Of a stretch of DNA of 64,000 nucleotides, positions 1-11,916 are shown one piece after another. How positions within the stretch are numbered: the first letter of the stretch is position 1; each line of letters opens with the position of its first letter. Source of the DNA: Triangularia verruculosa (taxonomy: Eukaryota; Ascomycota; Sordariomycetes; Sordariales; Podosporaceae). The translations under genes were made by a program, and so were the position numbers. The notes beneath the pieces were generated by a model, which was not told the DNA's origin, did no database searches, and saw nothing but the letters and a program-made list of their open reading frames with translations. The DNA lies in assembly GCA_033296885.1 (NCBI GenBank), contig MU863905.1:62001-126000 (forward strand). The letters run 5' to 3'.

Positions 1-1089
1 CGATTCCAAGCTCTTCGGGCCAAGTCAAGACAGCTTGCCTTAGGGTCATCTCTTCGTGACGACATTGACGGGTTGCTTGCCCAGGTCCAGTCTACTTTTC
101 ACTCGGTCATCAGGGACAAGGATGTTGCCAACCTCATCAAGACAGCCAGTGCAATTGGCAAGATTCTTTCTCCGAAACACCATTATGCCAACACCAACCT
201 GTTGGCGGATTCGATCAATGTGTTTGTACCGTTACTTATACAGTCAATCAGCTACATTCCGATACCCCGGCTTGAGATTTCGACACCGCAGATCGACTTG
301 CTACTGGAGAATTTGATACTGGAGCCTGGTGTTACAGTCAACCATTCTTCATTTTTTCCTTATAAGTTCCGGGTGGAGACCTTCAATGACTTGGAAATTC
401 GGAAGGCACGCTTTCGGACGACTTCGGCAATCAAGAGCCTAATGCGCATCAGGATAGACGGCTTGTCGATCAAGGCCGAAGAGGTAGGCTTTTGGCTCCG
501 GGCGCACACCGGGCTCTTGCGACTGGTGGATGAGGGCATCGCGTCCTTCGAGTTAGACGAGAGAGGTCTTGATGTCCAACTCGACGTCGAAGTCGGGAGA
601 GACAGGCTTGAGAATATTCTTTCTCTGAGAGGTGTGAGAGTGCGTATTCATAAGCTCAACTGGACCTTGCGCAGAAGTAGGTTTAGTTTCCTGGCATGGC
701 TCATGAAACCGCTTCTCAAGCCTCTTATTCGCAAGACGATTGAGATGCAGATCGCTTCGGCCATCAAGGATTCGTTGCACTTTGCCAACCGGGAACTTCT
801 ATTCGCACGAGAGAGACTTCGTGCCACACGCATAGCTGATCCTGATGATTTGCGGACTTTCTTCAAGGCTGTTCTGGCACGACTGACTCCTCCTGACGAC
901 CCGGACCTCTATACCCGCGTTGGTGTTGGGGAGCCAGGTCATGGAGTTTTCGAGGGAGTTTACGCTCCAGGGAGTATCGTCAAACTGTGGAAGGAAGAGG
1001 CCCAACAGGCACCACAGAGAATTCGGGAGCACGAGAGGGACGGGTGGCGCAATGATGTTTTTGATGTCCACGCCAGACTGCTAGGATAA
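1..1089 (+). CDS. HAM1-like C-terminal domain protein (5' partial)
   Basis: The reading frame is open from base 1, so the gene starts upstream of the window; 362 residues and the stop are visible. The segment around IPIPRLE, followed by a long run of amphipathic beta-type sequence and a basic helix (WLMKPLLKPLIRKTIEMQ), resembles the C-terminal half of fungal HAM1-like proteins, which are large and related to lipid-binding TULIP/BPI folds. No membrane segment or signal peptide is visible in this part. The C-terminus (YTRVGVGEPGHGVFEG...) looks complete, and the stop is followed by an AT-rich spacer fitting a 3' UTR. The family is assigned from remembered sequence character, not a search. That it is coding is near certain; the lipid-related role is inference. 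Confidence 0.8.
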   Translation, partial: RFQALRAKSRQLALGSSLRDDIDGLLAQVQSTFHSVIRDKDVANLIKTASAIGKILSPKHHYANTNLLADSINVFVPLLIQSISYIPIPRLEISTPQIDLLLENLILEPGVTVNHSSFFPYKFRVETFNDLEIRKARFRTTSAIKSLMRIRIDGLSIKAEEVGFWLRAHTGLLRLVDEGIASFELDERGLDVQLDVEVGRDRLENILSLRGVRVRIHKLNWTLRRSRFSFLAWLMKPLLKPLIRKTIEMQIASAIKDSLHFANRELLFARERLRATRIADPDDLRTFFKAVLARLTPPDDPDLYTRVGVGEPGHGVFEGVYAPGSIVKLWKEEAQQAPQRIREHERDGWRNDVFDVHARLLG

Positions 1090-1907
1090 GGGTTGTATAG
1101 CTTGTATGCTTGTCACTTCTGACCCTTACCCAACATACTGACCTTGTCATCTACGGTTGCATGGCTGGGTGGCTGTCTACATGGTCTACCGCAGCTATGC
1201 ATGGCACTTCCAGGTGATTGATACTTGAACTTTCGCCAGTGCAGTCATTACCGTACATAAATCTTAGTAACTTTATTACTCTATAATAACACTGAAACGA
1301 ACCCTTCAAATATTCTTTTCACGTGCTTTCCGCTCAATGCCTGTCTTGAGGTTGGGCCATGACATCATAGCTCTTGGGCCACAGAGCGCAACGGCTGGAC
1401 GGCACTCGCAGTTCTTGGCTGCAGCCATTTGGGCTCATCAGGGTCCAATATGGTGCGGCCCATTCTCAGTGGCTGGATTGGCCAGGCTGCAAGTATCAAG
1501 GCGAAAACAGGGTCTTGTTCGTCAACAGCCGCGGTGGTGCTGTCTTGCCAACTCGGACAAGTGACGTGGTTGAAGGAGCTGGGCACTACGGCTCAGGTCA
1601 CGGCCAGCAGCTCGGCCAGCCACTCGTTCACTTGCGGGGGAAAACATGATCAGAAGGGGGGGGATGACGAAGACTGGAACAAAAATCTTGCCCAAGAAAA
1701 CAGGGTGTCGGGGGTGCCACGGCATCCTACATAGGTATCGTACCTATATAGCCCATCGATGAGCCACAGATTCCCAATCGATTTGCCTCCATTCTTTAGT
1801 CCCTGTGTCCAACAGCAACAACGACAGCTTGTTCTGCCCATCTGTCGATACCTACCTCTAACAGCAACCGTTACACACGCCCGCACTAGCTGGCCAACAC
1901 AAACAAC
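1090..1907. other. intergenic spacer
   Basis: This holds the 3' UTR of the HAM1-like gene (AT-rich stretch near 1255-1300 with AATAAC-like signals) and the leader of the MARVEL gene. Open frames of 60-100 codons overlap here on both strands, but none has a recognisable domain or splice context. I see no RNA gene. Confidence 0.6.
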
Positions 1908-2540
1908 ATGGCACTTCCCGAGATCGTCTCCATCATTCTGCGGCTGGCAGAGCTAGCGTTCGCAGCCATCGTCGCCGGTCTGAACGGTGATTACCTCCAC
2001 TCCGTCCGGGGAGCTTCTTCGTGGGATCTAGGGCGACACATCTATACCGAAGTCGTTGCGGGCTTGTCAATCTTATTTGCCATCATCTGGCTGTTCCCCT
2101 TCAGCTCTTCGTTTATCCACTGGCCCGCCGATCTGTTCTTTAGCATCCTGTGGTTCGTGGCCTTTGGTCTTTTGGTAGACTGGCTCGATGGCGCTTGCGG
2201 GTAAGTTTATCATCGCTCTCAGCCTTGCATTGGCCAAGGTCAAAACTAATCCAATACCAGATGGGTTTTCAACTGGGACAACCTCTCGTTCCGGGGAACT
2301 GCCTCTTGCTCTCAGTTCAAGGCGGTGATCGCCTTTTCTTTCTTGAGCGCGATTTGCTGGCTCGTCAGTGCTATCGTCGGGTACGTTTCCCACTCCTTCG
2401 TAACATATAAAAAGGTCATAAATTTCATTGCTAACAGGATGCAACGCAGCATCTGGTGGGTTCGCCGTCACACTCGCGTCCATCACACAACCACTGCGCC
2501 CACCTACCGTCGCCGCCGCTGGTACCGCTCTCGTGTCTAA
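1908..2540 (+). CDS. MARVEL-like integral membrane protein
   Basis: Proposed exons are 1908-2200, 2261-2380 and 2450-2540, giving 167 residues. Donors are GTAAGT and GTACGT. The second acceptor is placed at 2449, after a CTAAC branch site at 2431; an alternative AG at 2437 keeps frame and adds four residues. Four hydrophobic segments are visible, at about residues 5-24, 45-66, 72-92 and 110-135, followed by a short Arg/His-rich tail (WVRRHTRVHH ... RRRRWYRSRV). This is the usual plan of fungal MARVEL-domain proteins, which sit in the plasma membrane and include Nce102-type eisosome and sphingolipid sensors. The exact subfamily is not recognised. Confidence 0.8.
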
Positions 2541-4204
2541 GCGGCCCGCTGTTCATGCCATCACTACCCACCCACCACCTCATGATTGGAAACTCCCGTC
2601 CGACATGACCAAGCCTCGATACCCTATCTACTTCAACCCTTTTCATGTAAACTACTGTCCCTATTGTCGTCTTTTTAACCGGACTCCAAAAAATACCCTT
2701 CCTTCAGTTTTGTAATGATACGAAGAGAATGATGGATGACTATGTAGTTGGAACTTTTAACATTAATATATTCTTTGTCATGAATTTTCATGAATATCAA
2801 TCTTAAACTACATCTGCTATGAATCAGCATTCCTTTTTTGGTCTAGGCAATACCTGTTGAGTGTATCTCTTGTTTAACATTGAACGGTCTCAGTGATCAT
2901 TATCCATTGCGTACCTGAATAGAAGACCAGTATTGAACTTATCGCCACCAGGGAAGCTAGGAGTGGAGGAAGGGCATCTGAAACTGTCGCAAGCGGGAAG
3001 ACCCTTGTGGTCCCTTTTCGGAATTGGTCCAACGGTAGAATGCACATGGGGCGATGCTGCAATGGGAAGACATTCTGGCGTTTACTGGAAACCATGGAAT
3101 ACGGCGACATTGAGGTGTTCTAGCCTCGGTGAAGGCGGTACTGCAAGGGACGTACCTGGCGGTCGATGACGTCAGTTGCTTTATGCGGCACCAAACGCTG
3201 TAAGTGGGATGCCCACCTGCTAAAATGAGAATCATGTGGGGTGGGATATTCAACCGTGGGGGATGCGCCACAGCTGGAATCGAGATGCCCGCTCGCTCAG
3301 TTGCTCTGTCCGGAATTACTGCTTGATATTTGGAAGCGCATGTGATGCGATGATGCTGTATATTCAGCGGCAACACAGTAATGATAGCGTCAACGCCCAA
3401 CAGCCTGATTGTACAGATTTGAGCTGTTTGTCCACAAGATCAAACTGTGGCGTTGATCCACAGAGAATCAATGAGCCCAAGCCAAGCGATGGGGAAATGC
3501 TCGGCGGCTCCAACGTCACCAGCCACACGACTCCCTACCAACGACGTCACAGCATCCCAAATATTTGCATCTCCTTTGCCCATGCGGCCCGAATTCCCCC
3601 ATCAAACAAAAGTGGGTAAGAATGATCTAGGAGGGCATCTGGCAATTGGGTTGGCCGCCTTGAGAGGCTTGTCGTGTGGAGTTGTGGAGCCGGAGATTCA
3701 TTGTTTGTCTTCTATCTGGATATGCAACCATGACGTAGGTGAAGTAATGCCCGTTTACTGGGCCGCTGCCATCTCTGGTGTTCTATTGGACTGCGGAGCT
3801 CTGACGGCTTCTTCGACTTCGAGATGAACAAGAACGTACGCGTCTCAGGACATGCAACCGGCCGAGGATGATGCCATTTGACCAACTTCGCTTCGGCTCC
3901 TTCCATCATTTTTCGAGAAGCCATGATGGAATCGGCTAACAGAGCTGGCTCTGGTGACGGCCTACTCTTGCTATGACACAACCTCTCAATATGAATCTTG
4001 GTTCTGGGGGCCCGCATCTCGATCATGTCTCCCATGTCCTTCAAAGGGATATAAGGACTGCACCCCTCCATTGAACCAGACTTTTCCTTTTCCTCACCAT
4101 CAGCATACAAAGCAAACACAAAGCAACAACCACTCAACAAACTTGACATCTCACCAACAATACTTCCAACACTTACAACCTAAATTCGAAGCACAACAAT
4201 CATC
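2541..4204. other. intergenic region with promoter of the repeat-protein gene
   Basis: About 1.66 kb with only short overlapping open frames on both strands. The first part is the AT-rich 3' end of the MARVEL gene. The last 160 bases look like a strong fungal promoter and leader: a TATA-like box near 4049 followed by a CA/CAA-rich leader up to the start codon at 4205. I see no gene in the middle. Confidence 0.6.
4049..4054 (+). promoter_or_regulatory. candidate TATA box
   Basis: ATATAA (in GGGATATAAGGAC) lies about 155 bases before the start codon at 4205. It is followed by a CA-rich leader typical of highly expressed fungal genes. The position is plausible, but no transcription start was mapped. 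Confidence 0.5.
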
Positions 4205-5310
4205 ATGTCTTCCATCGTCAACAAGATCAAGGAGGCTGTCCACTCCGACAACAAGGCTCACCATGGCGCTCCCGAAGGCACCAGCGGACCTCACAACTCT
4301 CGCGTCGCCAACGCTGCCGACCCCCGCGTCGACTCTGATCGTGACGGCTCCCACACTGCTGGCCGCACCACCGGCACCACAGGCACCACTGGTGTAGGTC
4401 GTACCGCTGGTCACGGCGAGTTTGGCAGCGGTGGCTATGGCACCGGCACATCTGAGGGTATCAGCGGACCTCATAACTCCCGCGTTGCCAATGCCCTTGA
4501 CCCCCGTGTAGACTCCGACCGTGACGGCTCTCGCACCGCTGGCAACACCGCCGGCACTGGCTTCGGCAGCACTGGCCACAGCACTGGCCACACCACTGGG
4601 ACTGGCTTCGGCAACACTGGCCGTACCGCTGGCACAAACGAGGGCCTTCACGGCCCACACAGCTCCCGTGTCGCCAACACCCTTGACCCCCGTGTCGACT
4701 CTGACCGTGACGGCTCCAATACCCTCGGCTCTTCTGGCACCGGTACCCACACCACCGCGGGTTTCGGTGGCAACACCGGCATCGGGTCCGGAAACACCCA
4801 CCGCATGAATGCTGGCACAGGCAAGACTGGTGTCACCGGCACCCATGGCGACCCTGCTGGCACTCACGGCCCACACAACTCTCGCATTGCCAACGCTGCT
4901 GACCCCAGAGTTGACTCTGACCGTGATGGTCGTGGAGCCATCCACTCCGGCCCTGGCCCCGCCCCCAACACAGCCGGTCCTCACTCCAGCGACATGGCCA
5001 ACAAGCTCGACCCTCGTGTCGACTCGGACCTTGACGGCAGCAAGACCGTCGGTCAGAACAGGACTTACCAGTAAGTAAGTAAAATTGAGCTCGCAACGAG
5101 GGCGTTTGGACGAGAAGGCTAACTTGATATGCTCTCAGATCTGGAACATCCACTACCACAGCTAGGGATCCCACAGACGCTGCCCAGGTCCCCCCTTCTG
5201 TTTTGAGGAAGCATCTCGGTGACCCGGTTGTCGAGCATGATGACCGTCATCACCACCGGGAGAGGAGGAACAGTGTCAAGTCTCACCAGGAGGCTTTCAG
5301 CGGTGTCTAA
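4205..5310 (+). CDS. hydrophilic protein with five 22-residue DxDxDG repeats
   Basis: Exons 4205-5070 and 5139-5310 (GTAAGT donor, GCTAAC branch site, CAG acceptor) give 345 residues. The body contains five near-identical units starting GPH(N/S)S and ending DPRVDSD(R/L)DG, separated by Gly/Thr/His-rich linkers. The N-terminus MSSIVNKIKEAVHSDN is a short amphipathic helix and there is no signal peptide or membrane segment. The C-terminal exon is His/Arg-rich (HDDRHHHRERR). Each unit ends in DxDxDG, the pattern of calcium-binding loops. Similar fungal proteins exist, sometimes labelled cell surface protein without evidence; a stress or hydrophilin-like role is possible. The promoter and CA-rich leader suggest strong, perhaps induced, expression. 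Gene structure is firm, function unknown. Confidence 0.88.
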
Positions 5311-5922
5311 ATGAGGGATCGGTCTTGACAACGGTGGATTATGTATCATGAGTTTATGACAATCGGTTTCAGGTTTTTTCCTCTGTAATAATACCAAATT
5401 TGCTGTTCTGTTATATCTGCCTTTGTTAGTCGGATTGGATGTTTGAGGTGCCAGATATTAGCCGATCAGATGCACTTGAGCAAATATCAAGTTCCTACAT
5501 ATTCAATATCTCAATTTGATGTTCCCTTGTTGTGATATAGTGGTGACGGTTCCAGTCTCGAGCGGCCTCAAAATTGGCCATGTGTGGTGTGTGCTGTCTT
5601 ATGGCATAAGAGAGATTAGCCAAAGGTGAGTTAAGGTTGAAGTCGTGAAAAGTGGGGCACGAAGTTGTCTTTCGTCACAGGCATCGCAAACCCGCAAACT
5701 TTCACAAATCAACGTGAAATCCCCATCCCTTGACCTGCTCGATGCGACTCCTCAAACCCAGTGCAATCCCAGTTTTAAGCTCGAAAGTCGGCCATAGTCA
5801 GCAGATCTTTGGTCCCATAACACTCGTGCACGCCAACCTTGGAATTTCGTCTCCCACCATCTCAACCACCTCCACAATTCAACCGACACTCAATCTCCCA
5901 GAGTATCGCCTCACACGTGGAG
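5311..5922. other. intergenic spacer
   Basis: AT-rich 3' flank of the repeat-protein gene, then the leader of the next gene. No supported gene or structured RNA is seen. Confidence 0.6.
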
Positions 5923-6794
5923 ATGAAAATGTCGTCTCCGATAGACTCGTCAGATGAACCAATATCCGCCTCAGAGCCAGCACGTTCAACCTCGCCCCGT
6001 GCTTCGCACCTTTCTCGAGCTTCTTCCTACCGAGGCCGCGACTACAACCTATATGATGCGGTCGCTGGTAATGGCACCCTCAGTCCCCAGCCAGCAAGAG
6101 CGTCCTAACCAAATCAATAGGCCAGGTGACCCTCAATGAACGTGTTCAACCACATGCCACCAGCAGCCGTCGTCAGCGCCGCCCTGGTTCAGAGGCCTTC
6201 AGCGCCCGCAACTTCAAGCTTGCCCCTGAAGATGTCCTCTTCCGGAGGCATAATGCCCCGACCCGCTACGCTGAGCATGACATCTACTGGGCCAGCGAAG
6301 ACCTGGTGTCGCCACAGCAGCAACTGCCTGAGAGTGACTTGCTTAAATCTGTACACTGCTACGCGAGCAAATTTTATGACTACACGGCTCTGTCGTCTTC
6401 TGCTCTTCGTTCTCAACGGCAAGAACGGATACAACCGCAGACCAGTTTCTTCCAGAAGCAGGCCAACCCAGACTTGAAAAGTCTGGACGAGACCGCCCTC
6501 CTAGCCTTTGGTGTCCTCCTTGAGGAAGCTAGCCGTGAAGTGCTGGGGAAAAGGGGCGATTTGGTATTTACCGAGGCAGAGGGTCATCAATCTCAACAAC
6601 CTCCTCGATCCCTCTCTCAGAAAGCTGGAACGAAACCAACATTGATGGCTGCCACCCCTGTTCCACTATTGACAGTTGCAAAGGGAGACAAAAGCCGACA
6701 CCGTGGTGGAGCACCAGAGGATCATGTCTCGGAAAGCGAAGGAGGCCCAAAGAAGAAGAGAAAAGTGGCGAGAAATACGAAAGACTTATCCTGA
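5923..6794 (+). CDS. conserved-type nuclear protein of unknown function
   Basis: Exons 5923-6067 and 6121-6794 (GTAATG donor, CCTAAC branch site, TAG acceptor) give 272 residues; the join restores the frame DAVAGQVTLNE. A second in-frame ATG at 5929 is an equally possible start. The N-terminal 50 residues are Ser/Pro-rich. The middle (about residues 75-190) looks folded, with motifs FRRHNAPTRYAEHDIYWA, ESDLLKSVHCYASKFYDY and DETALLAFGVLLEEA. The C-terminus carries PKKKRKV at about 6747-6767, identical to the classical SV40-type nuclear localisation signal, so nuclear location is likely. I do not recognise a named family. An RNA-polymerase-I-factor-like role was considered but I cannot support it. 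Confidence 0.75.
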
Positions 6795-7600
6795 AGAATT
6801 GGACAGAGGGCATTGTCAAGCCACTGGAAAAAGAAAGAGGCAATTGACCAAAATACCGGATATCCCATCACAGCATCTGGATTCAAGAGTCGCTTGGCCC
6901 GAGCGAGAGGTCTGGAGTCTGTTTCAGTTCGAGCCCCATTCTCTGGCTCGGATGGAGGTCAGGAGAAAAAAGCAACCACAAAAAAACGCAGCTTGGTTTC
7001 TTCTTTTTGCCACCTCGTGGATACGCCAGGCTCCAACTGGGCCAACGGACCGAACGATGACTGCGTGGAAAAAACCCACCAGAGTGGTTGCGCTTCCCGT
7101 TGGCTACTGGCGCGTCGAGCATGTGGTGTACCTACTTGTTTCCATCACGAACGACCATTAAGATGGCATCCCGTACCCCCACCAAACGACGCCATTCGCA
7201 TTAGGGTATCGGTCTCTGTGTCTGTTACCAATAGATTGTCCCGTGACTGCCGGGCTTTATTGCTTCTGGAAGGATCACGCCTTCCATTCCGCTGGTGTTT
7301 CCCGAAGGATTGGTCGTGCCAGTCAATCCATTCCCAGACGGCGCCGCAATGCTCTGCAGGGCAAAAGAAACGAGAGGGACGACGGCGTCAGCCACGGCGT
7401 CTCTTGGCAATTGGTAGTTTCTGTTTCCAAATACAACCCAGTCTGGAATTATTTTCACATACAACTGAGTGATCTAGAATGCTGGTTTTTGGATGTCATA
7501 TTGGCCAGGTGGAGTCAAGCTTTGTCTCAGCTGTTATGATGCATCATATCAGATATGAGTTTTTCGCCGGACACTTTTGGGCTCACCCCTTCACCAGTCA

Positions 7601-7652
7601 CAAACAGGTCTTGGGACAAACTACAAACAGGTCTTGGGACAAACTACAAACA
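7601..7652. repeat. 23-bp tandem duplication
   Basis: The unit CAAACAGGTCTTGGGACAAA plus three bases (CTA) occurs twice in direct tandem (7601-7623 and 7624-7646), followed by the start of a third copy. It is non-coding. Confidence 0.9.
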
Positions 7653-10600
7653 GCCCGATAAAAAGAAATGTGGAACTGGGACATGGGTGAGTCTTTGATG
7701 AAGCAGGAGGTCACGACCACTCGTTTCTGTCCCTTTCTCTCCTAGACCGTGCATATCAGGTATGGCTGTCCGAACTCCGAAAATGCTTGATGGGGCCAAA
7801 GAAGAAAGCACGATGCCCAGATTCGGTTCATGGGGGGGGCGTCCCCAGTGAGATGGTCCCAGTCCCAAAGACTGGGTAACCGACAACACCAGCCGAACGA
7901 CCCGACCGCCACCTACCTTTCCGGCTTCGAAGCTTTGGCCTCTGGGCTTGACTCAAGGGTTTCACTGGCTAGAATCAACAGCTTCCAAACAATTGGTCAG
8001 CGGTCTGAGCCAGCAGATGAAGGTTCCTGGGCTGCAGCGATGCGGCAGAGAAACCCATGATGGTCAAAAACAACAAGGGTGGGAGATGGTGGTGTGGTGA
8101 TTGGCCCTTACCCCCCCAGTCACCAAAGCATTGGGACGTGCTGCTGATTTGCCCATCAAGGTATCAGACCATGCGGTTGGTGCGCCTGAGGGCAATAAGC
8201 GTGGGGTTGGGGGCATGTCCAACGCTTTTCTCTTTTGTTGCATCCCAGTGACTGGGCACGTGGGACGACTGTCGCTCGGAAAGAGCAGGAGGTTGTCTTT
8301 ATGAGAATCGATACACGCTACTGCATGGTGAGATGGGAATGATGCGGAATGATCAGCACGCCCAGTTGTGCCCAACAACAGCCGTGTCTTCGTATTGCCA
8401 AGTTTGAAAGCAGCCGAGGCGGTTTTTGGGTATCGGGATTCAACTCAGGTCGCCCCCCCGCCATTGGGAAGGCCCATGACCTATTATGCATGGACTGTCT
8501 GGCACCCTGGCCATGGGCTAACAAGCAGATCTCGGAGTTGCCTCCGAGCATGCGTGGCTGGTATGATTGGTTTACCTTGATTTACTCCTTCACACGCTCG
8601 CTGCAAAGCATCCAGACGCACAGGGATTTTGCCAGAGGAAAAGGGCGTCTTCGTGCTTGACGATGGCTTTCTTGTTGTGGGTGTTTGTCAAAGTCGGTGT
8701 CTGCGGCTGAAGGGAGACATGCTCTTTGATGTTGTCTCCATTGTGGGGGGAAAACGCAGCAGGTGCATAAAACCACCTGCGCCGTGTAGCGCGGTCGGCG
8801 AGGCTTTTGTTTCTCCTTGGCTGGAAACCCAGGCTAGAGGGCATCAGGGTTACATTGGGTTGTCAACTTTGTCGAGGCATCAGATACCAAGCATATAGCC
8901 GAAACAAGCTGGCTGGCAGGACTGGTGATGATGAACAGGAATCGGCTCAATCTCTCAACTGAACTGGCGGGTGACAACCAACCCTGCAGCCATGCGACGC
9001 CTTGCTTGCAAGCATCGAACCTTTCTGCCATTTGGCGGCGAGTGCGGGGAACAGGCATGCGTTGGACAGAAAACTCGGTACTGCGGTTGTGATGATAAAC
9101 CTCTCCACACATTGGCTGTCGTCCAAAAGACAGCTGCTAGTGGTCTGAGGATAGCTAACAGAGAGTTGGATAGAGTATATATGCTCGATGAGGAATTTTC
9201 GGCTCCATCTGCAGTCTTCTAATGCCTTCAGAAGTATTTTCTAGAGACTATATAGTTGGGAAGTCTCTGGATTTTTTGTACGGGATTCGTGAGGAGAAGC
9301 GCTGCGGTGAAGTGCGGAGTTCCAAAGCTTCGGGAAGCCCAAAACGGGCGACCAGATTCCAGGACCTCAGTTGCCCACTCTGATGCTATCCATGATTGGC
9401 TTCGATCCACTGTCGGAAATGGCCTTTGATTTCCTACACATTTTATCAACGGCGTCCGGACACTCCGCAACTCACCACGGTGAGGGCGAACAGGGACAGT
9501 CCTGGATGTCCAACAGCACGTCAAAAGGAAGAAAAAAAGGAAGGGTCGGTCTGCGGCGAACCGAGGATTTGTGGAAGGCCGCCGAGCCTGTCAGGGGTGC
9601 TGCTGCTCTCAAGGAACCCGGCAACCTGTGCAACCCTGGTCTCCTTTGGGTCAGCCAGATGCTGCACCGTGCGGGCGTCCAAATCTCGCTCCCATTTGAC
9701 TGGGACGGGAATCTGAGCCCCTCTCTCCCGAAAACGAGCACGCATTTGTTGATCCCAAGTCACCACTTTACGAATCGTCCATCATGCCCGTCGACACAGT
9801 GACGGCTTACCTGCCATCGATATCGATACCGGAATCCAAACACAAACAACTCTCCTGTGTGTGAGGGTGACGGGACGGTGTACATTACACCACTACAGAC
9901 AGTCAGACATCCAGCTTTGGGCGGTCCGTGTCTCAGATGGTCCCGACCTTGTGGACGCGTCGCCCCAGAAAAAAGAGACAGGCACCAGACTAGCCCACAG
10001 TGGCATAGTCTCGCAACCTCGGGTCGTTGGTACTGGGCGGGACTTTGGGAAAGAGTGCGCCGTCGACAGTCGCGACACGGTGCGGAAGCAAACCCCTGTC
10101 AAGGTGACAGCCAGCCAGACAGCTGTTGGTGTGGTGTGGTCTCCCATCTCTCTCTCTCTCTTTCTCTCTGCAGTTTGCTTGCATTGCATTTCACTGCTGA
10201 GGTGATGCTGGCCTCTGGTGGAGGCCCGCTCGGGAATTGTGCTGCCCCATCGTCTCCATGAGTCCATGCTAGCGTTGCACACATTGTCGAGCCGAGTTCT
10301 GCTTGGCGTCGTCGCTTTTAACATTGCTCTCAGCTCTCTTCCTGCTTTCGCCTGCGATAGTCGCCATTATCCCTCCACCACCGTTTCCATAATCCATATC
10401 GCCCGGGTGCGTTCTTTGAAGAACAAAAAGAAGAAAAGAAACAGGGGAGTCGTCGGGGAGGGGCCGACCGAAGAAGGAGTGCTGCTGTTGCTGACCACCA
10501 CGTCCTGTGTCACCACCGACACTGCTACCTATACTACCTCCCGTCCACCGTTCTCTATACCTACATTCGCCATCATCCTGCTCTGCTCGTACCTCCTGCT

Positions 10601-11884
10601 GACCTCTTCGGCCTGGCTTCGGCAGCTGTCACCGCCTATCCGGCTCTATTTGTCTCCTCCGACCGCAACACGCTCGAAACCAGAGCGCAAAGGGGAGGGA
10701 GGGGGGATCGCGGCCAAAAGCAACCGATACCCCACTAATTCTGGTGAAGCTGTCACTACCAAGCCGCCTATTCGTCAAGGGCCCAGGCTGGCAGAGCTTG
10801 AGAGGGGGATACCCCGGACAGAATTGTGGCGCCTCTTGACCCACCGTTTGCCCGCCTCGCGCCCTCTGATTGTCCCATCGAACCCTAGCCTGGCTGGTAC
10901 CTAGCTTCCACCACCCCGGTTCGGCCCAAGGTCTTGATGAGACGTGCTCCGCAGGGTTGGTGACCGCACCTCTCAATCTTGTCGGATTTCCTTTCTCTCT
11001 CAAGGCCCAAAACACCGCCGGACCCAGCTCCAGCTCGCTCCCCTTTGCCATTGACCGTCTTTTTGGAGCCAGCCTGCTGCCCATCGGTACCGCCTACCCC
11101 CCCTCCGCGCCCGCCGTTTTTGTGTGTAATAAACACGTCTCGGGGGCCCCAGCACGAACTGCACCTGTCACCAGCACAGCACCAGGAGACACGAGCAAGG
11201 AGGCTTTGCCCCGACCTCGCGCTGCCGGCCTGCCGAAAGCCGCATCCTTGAACCGAGCCTCTGTCTTTTCGAGAGCCTCCCCACACATCCGCCCACTCCA
11301 AGAACCGCGACCACGCAACCGGTTCTGTTGTTGCTGCCCAACTGGTTGGTTCAGTTCTGCTTCCTCCATCGAAATTCGGTCCCAAGTGAGGCGGAAAGGC
11401 TACACTAAACCCAGGGGAGTCATTTTGTTCTTCTGCCGAGATCTCTCCCCTCCACAGAGCACAGCTTTATGCCAGCCTGGGCCAGGCCAATAGGCAAGCT
11501 CCTCCCGGCGAACCCGCTCATGAGAGCTTGCGCGACCATCACTGGTGCTGCTACTGCTGCTGCTGCTGCTTCTCCTTGCTACCGCCACCGCTCGTGTGCC
11601 TGCTAGCTAGTTGTTTCTCTCTCTGCTGCTGAGCGTTCCCCTCTCCTGTTGTACACCACGCAGTCAGACAGAAAAACGAGAGAGAAAAAAAAGAGGGACC
11701 AGAACTCGCAAGTCACGGGTCTATCCGTGGACGATCTTGCTCTTCCCACCCCCAAGCCGGGCTCCTCCCCGCTTGTGTTCCATGCCGGTGTTGCCAGGCA
11801 CTGTCTGTCCATGGGCCATTGCTTTTCTGCCGCTTGTTGCCTGACCTCGCGTCTGGCCGCCGCCTTCTAGTGTCAACGGCATTC

Positions 11885-11902
11885 ATGTACATACATATAT
11901 AA
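11885..11902 (+). promoter_or_regulatory. minimal upstream open reading frame
   Basis: ATG-TAC-ATA-CAT-ATA-TAA ends 14 bases before the start codon of the Zn2Cys6 regulator at 11917. If it lies in the transcript, it would affect scanning ribosomes. The leader limits are not known. Confidence 0.45.
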
Positions 11903-11916
11903 GAACCCCCCCAGCC

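Larger units (their letters stand above)
6795..11916. other. 5.1-kb gene-poor region and transcription-factor leader
   Basis: I find no convincing gene. Open frames up to 228 codons (for example 10218-10904) overlap others on both strands and lack domains. The part from about 10140 to 11900 is rich in CT tracts and C-rich sequence typical of long fungal leaders, and probably includes the promoter and 5' UTR of the regulator starting at 11917. A 23-bp tandem duplication lies at 7601-7646, and a 5-codon upstream frame at 11885-11902. Confidence 0.5.

Noticed and set aside
4151..4984. 277-codon minus-strand frame over the DxDxDG repeat gene
   Set aside because: A shadow of the repeats; the plus strand has the intron, leader and regular motif structure.
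10218..11493. Overlapping plus-strand frames of 228 and 207 codons
   Set aside because: Low-complexity CT-rich leader-like DNA, with frames open on both strands, no domain and no convincing splice pattern.
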